Shown: in pieces, positions 1-8,094 of the stretch
How the letters are laid out: the number at the start of each line of letters is the position of its first letter
How positions within the stretch are numbered: the stretch's first letter is position 1
From: CAXXHQ01 sp963665265
GTDB taxonomy: Bacteria > Planctomycetota > Planctomycetia > Pirellulales > Thermoguttaceae
Reading direction: 5' to 3'
DNA: 64,000 nucleotides
Assembly (NCBI GenBank): GCA_963665265.2
Contig: OY762224.2
Coordinates: 3,348,001-3,412,000 of the forward strand
Program-made: the position numbers and the translations under genes
Notes under the pieces: model-generated
What the model saw: the letters and a program-made list of their open reading frames with translations, nothing else
Told to the model about the DNA's origin: nothing
Database searches by the model: none

Positions 1-991
1 GATCGCTTTCCGCTCTTTTGCTATCCATTTTCGGCGGAAACTTGGTGCAGCGGGAATTGTCATTATTGAAGCCGGAAAACAAGCATTCAACTTCGTAGCT
101 GTCACCCATGCCGCGATTTCCGCCGATAACGCCGCCAAGATAGGTGCCAGGTTCGCAAAATTTTTCGCCAAAGGCGATGGTATGGCTTAACCCATCCGTG
201 ATATCTTTGGGCGCGAAGGCCGTGTGAATTAAAAACACGCCGTTATAACGAGGGCTCGTGCCTGGCATGGACGTACCGTCCTCATTGTAAGTTAGGAACG
301 TACCCGACATTTTCGGCCACGACATTTTAGCGCCGTTTGAATAGATATCAGTACTTGATCCTTTATCCGGCCCGCATTCGTCACCATAAACGCCGTTCCC
401 TTGCCCCCAGTTTACAGGGGTAATAGAGCCGCGATTGGCCGCGTAATCGCCGCGGGTAATCAATCGTTCCGGATCGTTATGATCGGAGCAATTATAGGCG
501 ATCAAATCTGCATTATCTCGAAACAACTGAGTAGAAGCGCGACGGGAAGGACAGCGATAAACGTCCACATAAGTCTTACAGGTTTTGCGAATTGCATCCA
601 AAAGGTTCGTTCCGTCCAGCCCTTTTCCATTCGCCCATACGCCTTGAAGTTCCATGAAGGGCATTAGGCTGAATGTCCAAGCTCCCGGTTGTTTGGCGCC
701 GAATCCTTGGTTCGGATCGCCGACCCACCACCACCCCCATCCGTCCGACGGCAAAATCTTCTGCGCATCGATGTGGTTTTGCAGGGCGAGTCCCATTTGT
801 TTCATATTGTTCGCACAAGCGGTCCGCCGAGCAGCCTCGCGGGCGGATTGAATTGCAGGAAGAAGAAGCGCAATAAGAATTCCAATGATAGCGATGACGA
901 CGAGCAACTCGACAAGCGTGAATGCGAATCGGGAGAAGCGTTTTTCGTCGCCGTTGCGACCCCGGCCTTGAGGACGGACGAGAGCGTTCAT
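1..991 (-). CDS. DUF1559 pseudopilin-like protein (3' end outside window)
   Basis: Partial gene: the first 330 codons lie in the window and the stop is beyond the left edge. DUF1559 proteins are a large planctomycete family with a type IV pilin-like N-terminus and unknown function. The ATG at 989-991 follows an AGAGGTG ribosome site (complement of 1001-1007). About 23 residues in is the prepilin motif FTLVELLVVIAIIGILIALL followed by AARR, so the protein is probably processed or anchored like a pseudopilin. Downstream is the family pattern with a conserved cysteine before the variable part (YRCPSR) and a DGLSHTIAFGE stretch. The C-terminal H-X9-DG motif would be outside the window. The gene was read directly from the minus strand and stays open throughout. 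Confidence 0.9.
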   Translation of the reverse strand, partial: MNALVRPQGRGRNGDEKRFSRFAFTLVELLVVIAIIGILIALLLPAIQSAREAARRTACANNMKQMGLALQNHIDAQKILPSDGWGWWWVGDPNQGFGAKQPGAWTFSLMPFMELQGVWANGKGLDGTNLLDAIRKTCKTYVDVYRCPSRRASTQLFRDNADLIAYNCSDHNDPERLITRGDYAANRGSITPVNWGQGNGVYGDECGPDKGSSTDIYSNGAKMSWPKMSGTFLTYNEDGTSMPGTSPRYNGVFLIHTAFAPKDITDGLSHTIAFGEKFCEPGTYLGGVIGGNRGMGDSYEVECLFSGFNNDNSRCTKFPPKMDSKRAESD

Positions 992-1358
992 AGTCTAAGC
1001 ACCTCTATTTAGGAAAAGTGACTGGGATTTCATCTAGCGGAGCGACGTGATAAACGGCCGCCTCCCGCTCTGCGGCGCATGGGGAAGAGCTAACAAAGCA
1101 AAAAGTGGGCATACTTCTTCGCGAGACGGAATATATGCGGTTGAAGCATATCGCAAATCAACGCAAAACCGTCACATGCCTCTGTGAGAACGCTAAAATA
1201 TCTATTAGGAAAAACAAAAGGAGGCATACCAACTCACGCTGTTTTCGGTAGAAGTCTCTGCCGCGAAACCAACCTAAAACCGAAGTACTTCCATCTCCAA
1301 TCCCCCCCTTGATCATAACGCGCGATGTCCTTCTAACGCAAGCCTATTTTAAATCGCA

Positions 1359-1384
1359 CGCAGATTTTCTTAAAATTCGCGCAC
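1359..1384 (-). repeat. GTGCGC/AATT upstream element, copy 1
   Basis: On the minus strand this reads GTGCGC, AATT, then TTAAGAAAA. Written on the plus strand it shares TTTTCTTAMAATTYGCGCAC with the copy at 2989-3015. It lies about 390 nt upstream of the DUF1559 start at 991. Confidence 0.5.
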
Positions 1385-1554
1385 TCCCCATCGAAAGTAA
1401 TTCAGTTCAAACTGGCTGGCTATCTGCGAAACACGGGTACATTGCCACAACAAACTTGGCGAAGTGACTTGTCACATCACACTTCCAAGCCCCTAATCGC
1501 CACCCCCCCCAATAATGCTATTCCATCTATCAATGTTGGGGAACCAGTCAAAAT

Positions 1555-1586
1555 AAAAAGGCTCGACGCGTTACGTCGAGCCTTTT
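1555..1586 (-). terminator. Rho-independent terminator of DUF1559 gene
   Basis: A perfect 9-bp stem GGCTCGACG (1560-1568) / CGTCGAGCC (1574-1582) with a 5-nt loop. On the minus strand it is followed by a T-rich run (A's at 1555-1559), 32 nt past the stop of the gene ending at 1618. Confidence 0.85.
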
Positions 1587-1617
1587 GGATTTCCGAGTGA
1601 AATATACGCAATGTCAA

Positions 1618-2685
1618 TTACGGCATTTCAAAAAATTCTTTTGAATACCCCATTCCGTTGCGGCTAGCTAGAGCACGAAGAATGTCAACCGAAGTGCTCT
1701 CAAGAACAAACTGCACGGAACCGTCGCCCATGGCAAAGTTCGCCCCGGAGCGATGCCGACTACCAAAGCTGACGTCATTATTGCCGACATCTTCACTTCC
1801 CGTGTTCGTATCAGGATTGGGCGCTTTACCATCGCGTTTTGCGACGTTCATCCCAAAATATATGTTTCGACTGGAATAGCACCATGTGTTATAGCCTTTG
1901 GCGTTTGCAACAGGTATCCAAGTAAGACTCCCTGCGAGCCAAGCTCGGGTTGCTGAAATATCCCAGGATATTTCTCCAAGTAAAGCCGTATGGCTTATTC
2001 CATCCCTCACGTCCTTGATAGCCACCTTGCTGCCAGGAAACATAAGACCGTTAATCGCCGTTCCGCCACTTCCGCCGTTGCTAAAACCAATTCCCGAATA
2101 AGGGTTGGAAGCGCTCGCGGTAACATCCCCCATCGTTTTTTTTCCGCCATTTATTGCGGAATAGTGAGGCGCCCAATTCTTAAATACCACAATGCTAGAC
2201 GAGTTAGGTTCAGAATCATAAACCTTCTGTTCTTGCGGAGCGGTAGGGCACTTCGCCAAGAGGTAAACCGATTCATAATACGGTCGGTTGACCTCAGCCC
2301 ACCAGTGCTGCCTGAAATCAAGGGATTTAATCAAGGCGGCCTCTTCGTTGTACGGCGCAATTAACGCCAAATACGAGAGAGCAACTGACGTAGTGGGAGT
2401 TCCTCCGGGACTGTTCCAAGCCGGCCCCAATGCTCCCGAGGCCGAAGGGGGAAAGTTTTTATTCGAGTCGATATAACTTTGGCACGCAAGCCCCAATTGA
2501 CGCATGCGATTCGTACAATCCGATCGTCGAGCCGCCTCGCGGGCGGCCTGGATGGCGGGAAGTAAAAGCGCAATCAAAATCCCAATGATTGCGATAACCA
2601 CTAACAATTCAACGAGAGTAAATCCCGTTCGGCGGAGGCGACGAACGTCACCTATCATTTTGTCGAGAATGACGGAAGCATGCAT
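1618..2685 (-). CDS. DUF1559 pseudopilin-like protein
   Basis: A 355-residue member of the planctomycete DUF1559 family (function unknown, envelope-associated). The N-terminus has 18 residues, then the prepilin motif GFTLVELLVVIAIIGIL and the AAREAARR tail of the hydrophobic helix. The C-terminus carries the H-X9-DG motif (HRSGANFAMGDGSVQFV) and ends in EFFEMP. The open frame extends upstream to 2964, but that extension has no family features and a cysteine-rich, biased composition, so I take the ATG at 2683-2685. No strong ribosome site precedes it (a weak AGGG about 11 nt away). The alternative is the ATG at 2658, which would leave only a short pre-motif leader. Likely monocistronic, with a clear terminator. 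Confidence 0.9.
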   Translation of the reverse strand: MHASVILDKMIGDVRRLRRTGFTLVELLVVIAIIGILIALLLPAIQAAREAARRSDCTNRMRQLGLACQSYIDSNKNFPPSASGALGPAWNSPGGTPTTSVALSYLALIAPYNEEAALIKSLDFRQHWWAEVNRPYYESVYLLAKCPTAPQEQKVYDSEPNSSSIVVFKNWAPHYSAINGGKKTMGDVTASASNPYSGIGFSNGGSGGTAINGLMFPGSKVAIKDVRDGISHTALLGEISWDISATRAWLAGSLTWIPVANAKGYNTWCYSSRNIYFGMNVAKRDGKAPNPDTNTGSEDVGNNDVSFGSRHRSGANFAMGDGSVQFVLESTSVDILRALASRNGMGYSKEFFEMP

Positions 2686-2988
2686 AATGGAAACGACCCT
2701 AAGAAAGAAAAATGAGAACTTATGGCAATCTGAATAATAACGGTGGGGGGAGGAGCCCCGCACTTTATCACTTTCCGAACAAAAGTCGGTAGCTTGCTCC
2801 TTCAAGGTGGGTAATCGCAAGGAACAACAAACAGGAAGACGCTCTCGGAAATGTCTTATTTGCGCAATAACAGCAATTATTTTTGCGCATCTAAGATTCG
2901 GAAAGTAGTCGTCGGAGACACTTATTCTTGAACATACCCGGATCATAACATAAGAATCAGCCAAATTTCAACGCTTTTTTTCAAAAAT

Positions 2989-3015
2989 CCGCACGTTTTC
3001 TTACAATTTGCGCAC
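2989..3015 (-). repeat. GTGCGC/AATT upstream element, copy 2
   Basis: Matches copy 1 at 1359-1384 over TTTTCTTAMAATTYGCGCAC (plus-strand reading). It is 330 nt upstream of the DUF1559 start at 2685 and also sits 100 nt before the mscS-like gene on the other strand. Confidence 0.5.
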
Positions 3016-3102
3016 CAGTGAAATTATGCGCAGAAGCAACGCAATTAATCGCAAATAACTCAGAAAACACATCTATCTAGCTGCATCCTCTCCACGTATT
3101 TT

Positions 3103-3108
3103 GGGAGG
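3103..3108 (+). promoter_or_regulatory. Ribosome binding site that selects a TTG start
   Basis: GGGAGG six nucleotides before the TTG at 3115. The in-frame ATG at 3154 has no such site, so the TTG is preferred. Confidence 0.7.
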
Positions 3109-3114
3109 TCAACA

Positions 3115-4440
3115 TTGCGGCAATCGAAACATTTTATTACTATCACCCACGCCATGAAAAATTCAAAGATACTACTCGTTCGCGTTTTCTTCTGCTTCGC
3201 TTTCTTCGGCATGTTTTCGAGTGATTGCCGCGGAGCGGCGCTAGACGGACCGTCGGTATCGTCGATCTTGGGCAGCCCGACGGGGTCGTCGCCGCAACAA
3301 GTCGCGGCAAAGGGGACAGGAATGACTCCTACCGCTCAAACGGCCACCGGAACTGCCTGGGACGTCAATACGGCCTTTTCGACCGCCTTGACGGAGGTGA
3401 GCAACTTCGCCCAGGGATTATGGGAAAAAAATAACGTCGTGGATTGGGCGATTCTGTTCGGAGCTATATTCGCGGGATTGGCGGCAGGAAAAATTTGCTC
3501 CCTCATCATTGTGCGAGTGGCGTCAGACGGGGAGGACGCCGCTTCAAAATTGCTGCGTGATTTGGCTGGCCCTGTAAATTTGGCCTTGATGACGTTCGGC
3601 GTGAAGTTCGGATTATTGAGCGTCAAAACGAACGCAACCTTCGACTCGCTTGCCTCACAAACGACGGCGTTTTTGTTTTCCGTGGCGTTTTTCTGGTACG
3701 CCTATAACGCGGTCGCCGTCGTGGATTCGCTTTTTAAGCATATCAGTCAGAAAAATAATTCGACGCTCGACAAACAGATCGGCCCGCTGGTCCGAAAATC
3801 TCTCCGGATATTCGTTCTAATTATCGCCGCAACTTATATCACCCGCTCGGTTTTCGGAGCCGAGCTTAGCGCTTGGCTTGCAGGCCTCGGCATCGCTGGC
3901 ATCGCCGTTTCTCTAGCTGCCCAGGACACGCTAAAAAATATTTTCGGCTCGATTACTTTAGTTTTGGACCAATCGTTCAAGATCGGCGACCGAATCGTAT
4001 TCGGCTCCTACGACGGGGTGATCGAGGACATCGGCTTCCGTTCGACGAAGATTCGGACGACGGCGGGGCATGTGGTTACTCTCCCCAACTCGAGTTTGGC
4101 GAACGCGCCGATTGAAAACATCAGCCGACGGCCAAGCGTTCGACGCAATTTCACCGTACAGGTTAAGGCCGACGCCTCGGCGGAAGCGGTCCGCCTGGCG
4201 ACATCCGCGATTCGTTCAGTTTTCTCAGAGCCGGAAATAGGCATTCATGTGGCCGACGCTGCAACAGGCCAACCGGGACCGTCGGTCACGTTCAGCGAGT
4301 TCGCCCCGGAGAAATTCATTATCGCTATAAACTACCATTTCGTCCCGGCGAAGTCGCCCGACTACGCGCGGCATTCGGAACTAGTGAATCTAAGAATACT
4401 CGAAAAACTCGCGGAGTCGGGTTTGAAACTGGTAGGATGA
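3115..4440 (+). CDS. MscS-family mechanosensitive ion channel
   Basis: A 441-residue small-conductance mechanosensitive channel that would open under membrane tension and release solutes during osmotic downshock. The N-terminus has a signal peptide-like segment (about residues 15-35), then a Ser/Thr/Ala-rich periplasmic stretch. Membrane segments lie near 108-130, 150-165, 180-205 and 228-265. The last is the pore helix of the family (GLGIAGIAVSLAAQDTLKN), followed by the beta domain signature FKIGDRIVFGSYDGVIEDIG and TLPNSSLANAPIENISRR. The start is TTG with a strong GGGAGG site. The next gene overlaps the stop by four bases (ATGA), so the two are co-translated. Confidence 0.92.
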   Translation: MRQSKHFITITHAMKNSKILLVRVFFCFAFFGMFSSDCRGAALDGPSVSSILGSPTGSSPQQVAAKGTGMTPTAQTATGTAWDVNTAFSTALTEVSNFAQGLWEKNNVVDWAILFGAIFAGLAAGKICSLIIVRVASDGEDAASKLLRDLAGPVNLALMTFGVKFGLLSVKTNATFDSLASQTTAFLFSVAFFWYAYNAVAVVDSLFKHISQKNNSTLDKQIGPLVRKSLRIFVLIIAATYITRSVFGAELSAWLAGLGIAGIAVSLAAQDTLKNIFGSITLVLDQSFKIGDRIVFGSYDGVIEDIGFRSTKIRTTAGHVVTLPNSSLANAPIENISRRPSVRRNFTVQVKADASAEAVRLATSAIRSVFSEPEIGIHVADAATGQPGPSVTFSEFAPEKFIIAINYHFVPAKSPDYARHSELVNLRILEKLAESGLKLVG

Positions 4441-5015
4441 AAATCGGGGAGAGGGCGTTGGGCATGGAGCGTAGGGGAGAGGGAACGGGGCGGTCAACCA
4501 TGAACGAAACAACTCGTCATCCGGCGGGCTTGCCAATTAAAACTCTGTTGACGCAATGCGAAATGCATCGTTTGCGGCGGGGCGGCCCCGGCGGACAACA
4601 TCGCAACAAAGTCGAAACAGCCGTTCGAATTCAACACCTTCCGACGGGAATAGAGGCCGAGGCGAACGAGCGGCGAAGCCAAGAGGAAAATCTCCGCGAA
4701 GCGGTCTTTCGATTGCGGGTAAATCTCGCGTTGCTCTATCGACGCTCCGGGACGAAATCGGAATTGCCCGGCGAATTATGGCGTCTGCGCTGCGCGGCGG
4801 GCAAAATTGCAATCAATCCGGGACATGATGATTTTCCGACGTTGTTGGCCGAAGCGCTCGACGCGTTGGAGACGGCCGACGACGATCTTGCCGTCGTCGC
4901 GGAAAGGTTTTGCGTGACACCCTCGCAACTGATCAAGTTCTTAAAACTCGAGCCGAGGGCTTTCAGCATGTTCAATTCAAGGCGGGAGAAGAAGGGGCAA
5001 AAGCGATTGAAGTGA
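4437..5015 (+). CDS. RF-1 domain (GGQ) peptide-release-like protein
   Basis: A 192-residue protein with the peptidyl-tRNA hydrolysis motif of class I release factors, seen as RRGGPGGQHRNKVETAVRI. It lacks the codon-recognition domain, so it resembles ArfB/YaeJ- or PrfH-like rescue factors that free stalled ribosomes, or the short planctomycete release factor-like family. The C-terminus is basic (SRREKKGQKRLK), as in ArfB where a basic tail enters the mRNA channel. The start ATG overlaps the mscS-like stop (ATGA). ATGs at 4464 and 4501 are alternatives, and the latter begins directly at the conserved part. Pairing with a channel gene is probably only operonic convenience. Confidence 0.8.
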   Translation: MKIGERALGMERRGEGTGRSTMNETTRHPAGLPIKTLLTQCEMHRLRRGGPGGQHRNKVETAVRIQHLPTGIEAEANERRSQEENLREAVFRLRVNLALLYRRSGTKSELPGELWRLRCAAGKIAINPGHDDFPTLLAEALDALETADDDLAVVAERFCVTPSQLIKFLKLEPRAFSMFNSRREKKGQKRLK

Positions 5016-5060
5016 AGCGGTAAGACGGCGCTCGCCGCAGCGCCCTGCAAAGCCGGAGAG

Positions 5061-5105
5061 GCGGAACGCCACGGAGGGCAAGCGGAACGCCACAGAGGGC
5101 GTTCC
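5061..5105 (+). repeat. Tandem 21-nt repeat with palindromic end
   Basis: Two copies of GCGGAACGCCACRGAGGGC (5061-5079 and 5082-5100) with one mismatch. The second runs into GTTCC, so GGAACGCC (5084-5091) can pair with GGGCGTTCC (5097-5105). It lies between two convergent genes and resembles a dispersed intergenic palindromic repeat. Confidence 0.6.
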
Positions 5106-5121
5106 CTACAGCTCAAAGAAA

Positions 5122-5152
5122 AAGGCCTCGGAGGAATGTTCCTGCGAGGCCT
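5122..5152 (-). terminator. Terminator of fusA
   Basis: Stem AAGGCCTCG (5122-5130) / CGAGGCCTT (5144-5152) with an additional AGGA/TCCT inner stem. On the minus strand it is followed by TTTTTCTTT. It sits 28 nt past the fusA stop and may also end the convergent release-factor-like gene. Confidence 0.85.
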
Positions 5153-5180
5153 TGGTAATTTTCATACGACGCCGTACCTC

Positions 5181-7265
5181 TTAGACGGAGGCGAACTGCG
5201 CTTTGCGTTCGGCGATGATCTCTTCCTCAAGATTCCTCGGCATGCGTTTGTACTTAGCGAACTCAAGAGTAAACGTGCCTTGCCCTTGGGTCATGCTGCG
5301 AAGGTCGGTCGAATAACCGAACGTCTCGGAGAGCGGAACTTCGCCTTCGATGCGAGTTTCGGCGCCGTTCAATTCGGTTTGGGCGACGATGCCGCGGCGT
5401 GAAATGAGGTTGCCGACGACCGTTCCTTGGAACTGAGTCGGGCACTCGATTTCGATCTTCATTACCGGCTCCAAGAGGACCGGCTTGGTGCGGGAAAAAT
5501 TCTCGCGCATGCAGGTTTGGGCGCAAACTTGGAAGGCCATATCGGACGAGTCGACGTCGTGATAGGAGCCGTCCTCGAGATCGATCGCCAAGCCGACGAC
5601 GGGATACCGCGCGATCGGACCTCGCTGGAGCATAGCGAGGAAACCTTTTTCGACGGCAGGGATGTACTGCTTCGGAATGCGTCCGCCGACGACATGCTCC
5701 TCGAAAATGAAATTTTCGGTAGAGTCTTCGGGAACGGGGCCCATTTTGCCGACGATGTGGGCGTATTGCCCGGAACCGCCGGTTTGCTTGCGGTGCTTGG
5801 TATTGAATTCGGCGGTGACGGTCGGCGCTTCTCGGTAGTTGACTTTAGGCTGGCCGACTTCGACTTCGACCTTATATTCGCGACGGATGCGCTCGATGTA
5901 GATTTCGAGGTGCAACTCGCCCATTCCTGCGATGATGGTCTCGCTGGTTTCTTCGTCGGTGCTGACGTTCAAGGTCGGGTCTTCGCGGCGGAAACGGTGC
6001 AAAGCCTTGCTGAGGCGATCGGCGCCGTCGCGCGACTGCGGAGAGATGGCCATGCGGATGACAGGCTCGGGAACGAACATGCCTTGCAAGGTGCAGTAGT
6101 TCGACTCGGAGGCGTAGGTGTCGCCGCTGGCGACGTCCACGCCGAGAATCGCCACGATGTCGCCGGCCGAAGCCGAATCGATATCTTCGCGTTGATCGGC
6201 GTGCATGCGAAGGATGCGACTGAAACGCTCCTTGCGGCCGGTGCGCTGATTGACGTAGCTATCGCCTTTTTTGAAGGTTCCTTGATAGATACGCATGAAA
6301 GTGAGGGTACCGTAGGGATCTTCGACGATCTTGAAGGCCATGCCGACGGCCGGCTTGGCCGGGTCGGGATAAAGCGTCATTTCTTCGCCGACATGCTCTT
6401 TGGCGGCGGAGAAGGCTTTAGTCGGCGAATCGATCGGCGACGGCAGGAGGCGAACGATCGCGTCCAAGAGAGGCTGAACGCCCTTATTTCGGTAGGCGGT
6501 GCCCAAAAACACCGGCGTGAATTCTAGCTGAGCCACGGCGGAGCGAGCCACGTCGTAGATCATCTGCTCGGGCACTTCCTCTCCGCCGAGGAGCATTTCC
6601 ATCAACTCGTCGCTGTACATGGAGAGCGATTCGAGGAGGTGCTGGCGGGCTTCCTTTGCCTCTTCGGCCATTTCGGCGGGGATCGCCTCTTCACGGATTT
6701 TTTCGCCGTTGTTGCCGTCGAAGTAAATGGCTTTCATCGTAACGAGATCGACGAGGCCTTCAAAATTTTGTTCTTTCCCGATGGGCAACTGCATGAGGGC
6801 GGCGTCGCAGTTCAAGCGTTCGCGCAACTGAGCGACGACCTTGAACGGATTCGAGCCGGTGCGGTCCATCTTGTTGATGAAGGCCAAGCGAGGAACGTGA
6901 TAGCGTCTCATTTGGCGATCGATGGTGAGCGATTGGGCCTGCACGCCGCCGACCGCGCAAAGGACCAAGACGGCTCCGTCAAGAACTCGCAAACTGCGTT
7001 CGACTTCGACGGTGAAATCGACGTGCCCAGGGGTGTCGATCAAATTGATGACCGAGTCTTCCCATTGAACGGTGGTGGCGGCGCTAGTGATGGTGATGCC
7101 GCGTTCGCGTTCAAGATCCATATGATCCATCGTCGCCTCGCCGGCGTGAACCTCCTGGATGCGATGGATGCGTCCGGTGTAGAACAAGATACGCTCGCTG
7201 AGCGTGGTCTTGCCGGAGTCGATGTGAGCTGAAATGCCGATGTTACGCAGTTTGGTGATGTCCAT
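5181..7265 (-). CDS. fusA: Elongation factor G
   Basis: A 694-residue translational GTPase that translocates tRNA and mRNA on the ribosome. GTPase motifs are all present: the P-loop AHIDSGKTT near residue 14, the switch I threonine region (RGITITSAATTVQW), DTPGHVDFTVEVERSLR and FINKMDR. Domains II-V follow, with MGELHLEIYIERI and the C-terminal EFAKYKRMP. The P-loop has Ser where most bacterial EF-G have Ala (AHIDAGKTT). This form is seen in mitochondrial EFG1 and the related spdEFG1 group that includes planctomycetes. It is a single-gene unit here, not linked to rpsL/rpsG. A terminator follows at 5122-5152. Confidence 0.97.
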   Translation of the reverse strand: MDITKLRNIGISAHIDSGKTTLSERILFYTGRIHRIQEVHAGEATMDHMDLERERGITITSAATTVQWEDSVINLIDTPGHVDFTVEVERSLRVLDGAVLVLCAVGGVQAQSLTIDRQMRRYHVPRLAFINKMDRTGSNPFKVVAQLRERLNCDAALMQLPIGKEQNFEGLVDLVTMKAIYFDGNNGEKIREEAIPAEMAEEAKEARQHLLESLSMYSDELMEMLLGGEEVPEQMIYDVARSAVAQLEFTPVFLGTAYRNKGVQPLLDAIVRLLPSPIDSPTKAFSAAKEHVGEEMTLYPDPAKPAVGMAFKIVEDPYGTLTFMRIYQGTFKKGDSYVNQRTGRKERFSRILRMHADQREDIDSASAGDIVAILGVDVASGDTYASESNYCTLQGMFVPEPVIRMAISPQSRDGADRLSKALHRFRREDPTLNVSTDEETSETIIAGMGELHLEIYIERIRREYKVEVEVGQPKVNYREAPTVTAEFNTKHRKQTGGSGQYAHIVGKMGPVPEDSTENFIFEEHVVGGRIPKQYIPAVEKGFLAMLQRGPIARYPVVGLAIDLEDGSYHDVDSSDMAFQVCAQTCMRENFSRTKPVLLEPVMKIEIECPTQFQGTVVGNLISRRGIVAQTELNGAETRIEGEVPLSETFGYSTDLRSMTQGQGTFTLEFAKYKRMPRNLEEEIIAERKAQFASV

Positions 7266-8014
7266 GACTTTTTCCGTATCGTAGCGACGATTTTAATATG
7301 AACTCGATTATCCCGACGATTTGGCCGTCGAGCGAAAGAATTCATATCAGTCGGCGAGGTCGTTCCTAACGCTCGACGCCGACAGGGCTAGCATGACGTT
7401 CCTTTGTTTTGAAATGACTAAAAAACAGTGATTTAGCTTTTTTGTTCGCGCGAACGCAACTGTTCACGCAACAAGCGGCCGGCGAAATTATTTATTGCAC
7501 TCCCGAAAAAGTCGAGAGCGGCAAAGTTCATTACGCGTCTTACGGAACTAAAAATCCGAAAGACGCGAAGTAAATCGCGGAAAGCGCGTCGGAAGCTTTT
7601 CTCGCGCGAGGATGCAATCCAATCGCGACGGCGGCGCCGTCGATCGACCGAAATCCCCATTCGCAAAAAAACTAGGGGGCGGGACAAACAATCGCGGCAT
7701 GCGAGTATCGGCATAAGAGGAGAAAGTCTCCGCCCGCTGATATTCACAAGTTCACAAGTATAACCCGATATGGTTATATCTGCAAGTGCAAGTTTTTGAA
7801 AAAAGGGGGGGGCGTCTCCCCTCGCTAAATCATAACCTGTTACATGATCGATATTTTGGGTACCGGGCTAGTCGATTGAGATGAAACAACCGAAAGAAGA
7901 AATACGCCATACTAGATAGGCGATGTCCCCCTTGCCAAAAACTACTCATTAAACTGTGTCCATTAATCGTATTTCGACCGTAACAACCTGCGAAAATGTT
8001 AAATACTCAAGCCC
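7266..8014. other. Long intergenic region between fusA and lexA
   Basis: About 750 bases without a gene I can support. A hairpin GTCGGCG (7350-7356) / CGCCGAC (7377-7383) lies in the fusA leader side. A minus-strand frame at 7433-7747 is arginine-rich and unlike any family I know. A frame reading IIYCTPEKVESGKVHYASYG on the plus strand (about 7490-7573) has no start codon and was not called. A G-rich run is at 7805-7812. Confidence 0.5.
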
Positions 8015-8044
8015 TTGACTCTGAACGTCCGTATATTGTACTAT
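8015..8044 (+). promoter_or_regulatory. lexA promoter
   Basis: TTGACT (8015-8020), 18-nt spacer, TACTAT (8039-8044). Transcription would start near 8051, about 45 nt before the lexA ATG. The -10 overlaps the inverted repeat at 8037-8050. Confidence 0.7.
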
Positions 8045-8050
8045 TGTACA
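8037..8050 (+). promoter_or_regulatory. Putative LexA operator (SOS box)
   Basis: Perfect inverted repeat TGTAC-TATT-GTACA overlapping the lexA -10 hexamer. Its two half-sites around a 4-nt centre match the layout of known LexA boxes in Gram-positives, although the bases differ. Autorepression of lexA is the standard arrangement, so position supports the call. Confidence 0.65.
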
Positions 8051-8094
8051 TAGCGATATAAATATACTGTGTTCCTCTTTTTCGCGAGGCCGAT

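Larger units (their letters stand above)
992..1617. other. Intergenic region between two DUF1559 genes
   Basis: No convincing gene. It holds the terminator of the gene to its right (1555-1586), a C-rich run near 1502-1510 and, at 1359-1384, a copy of the GTGCGC/AATT element that also lies upstream of the other two DUF1559 genes. Confidence 0.6.
2686..3114. promoter_or_regulatory. Divergent intergenic region with TGCGCA boxes
   Basis: Lies between the minus-strand DUF1559 gene and the plus-strand mscS-like gene. TGCGCA occurs at 2861-2866, 2884-2889, 3009-3014 and 3027-3032. The third box is part of the GTGCGC/AATT element (2989-3015). No gene is supported here. A role as binding sites is inference. 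Confidence 0.35.

Noticed and set aside
5427..6527. Plus-strand open frame of 366 codons
   Set aside because: Lies antisense inside fusA, whose protein is unmistakable. The long frame is a mirror effect of codon bias.
7440..7573. Plus-strand frame ending in GTKNPKDAK
   Set aside because: Looks protein-like but has no start codon after the preceding stop except a TTG without ribosome site; too short to judge.
7433..7747. Minus-strand frame of 104 codons upstream of lexA
   Set aside because: Arg-rich, no family resemblance, no ribosome site, and the intergenic context gives no support.
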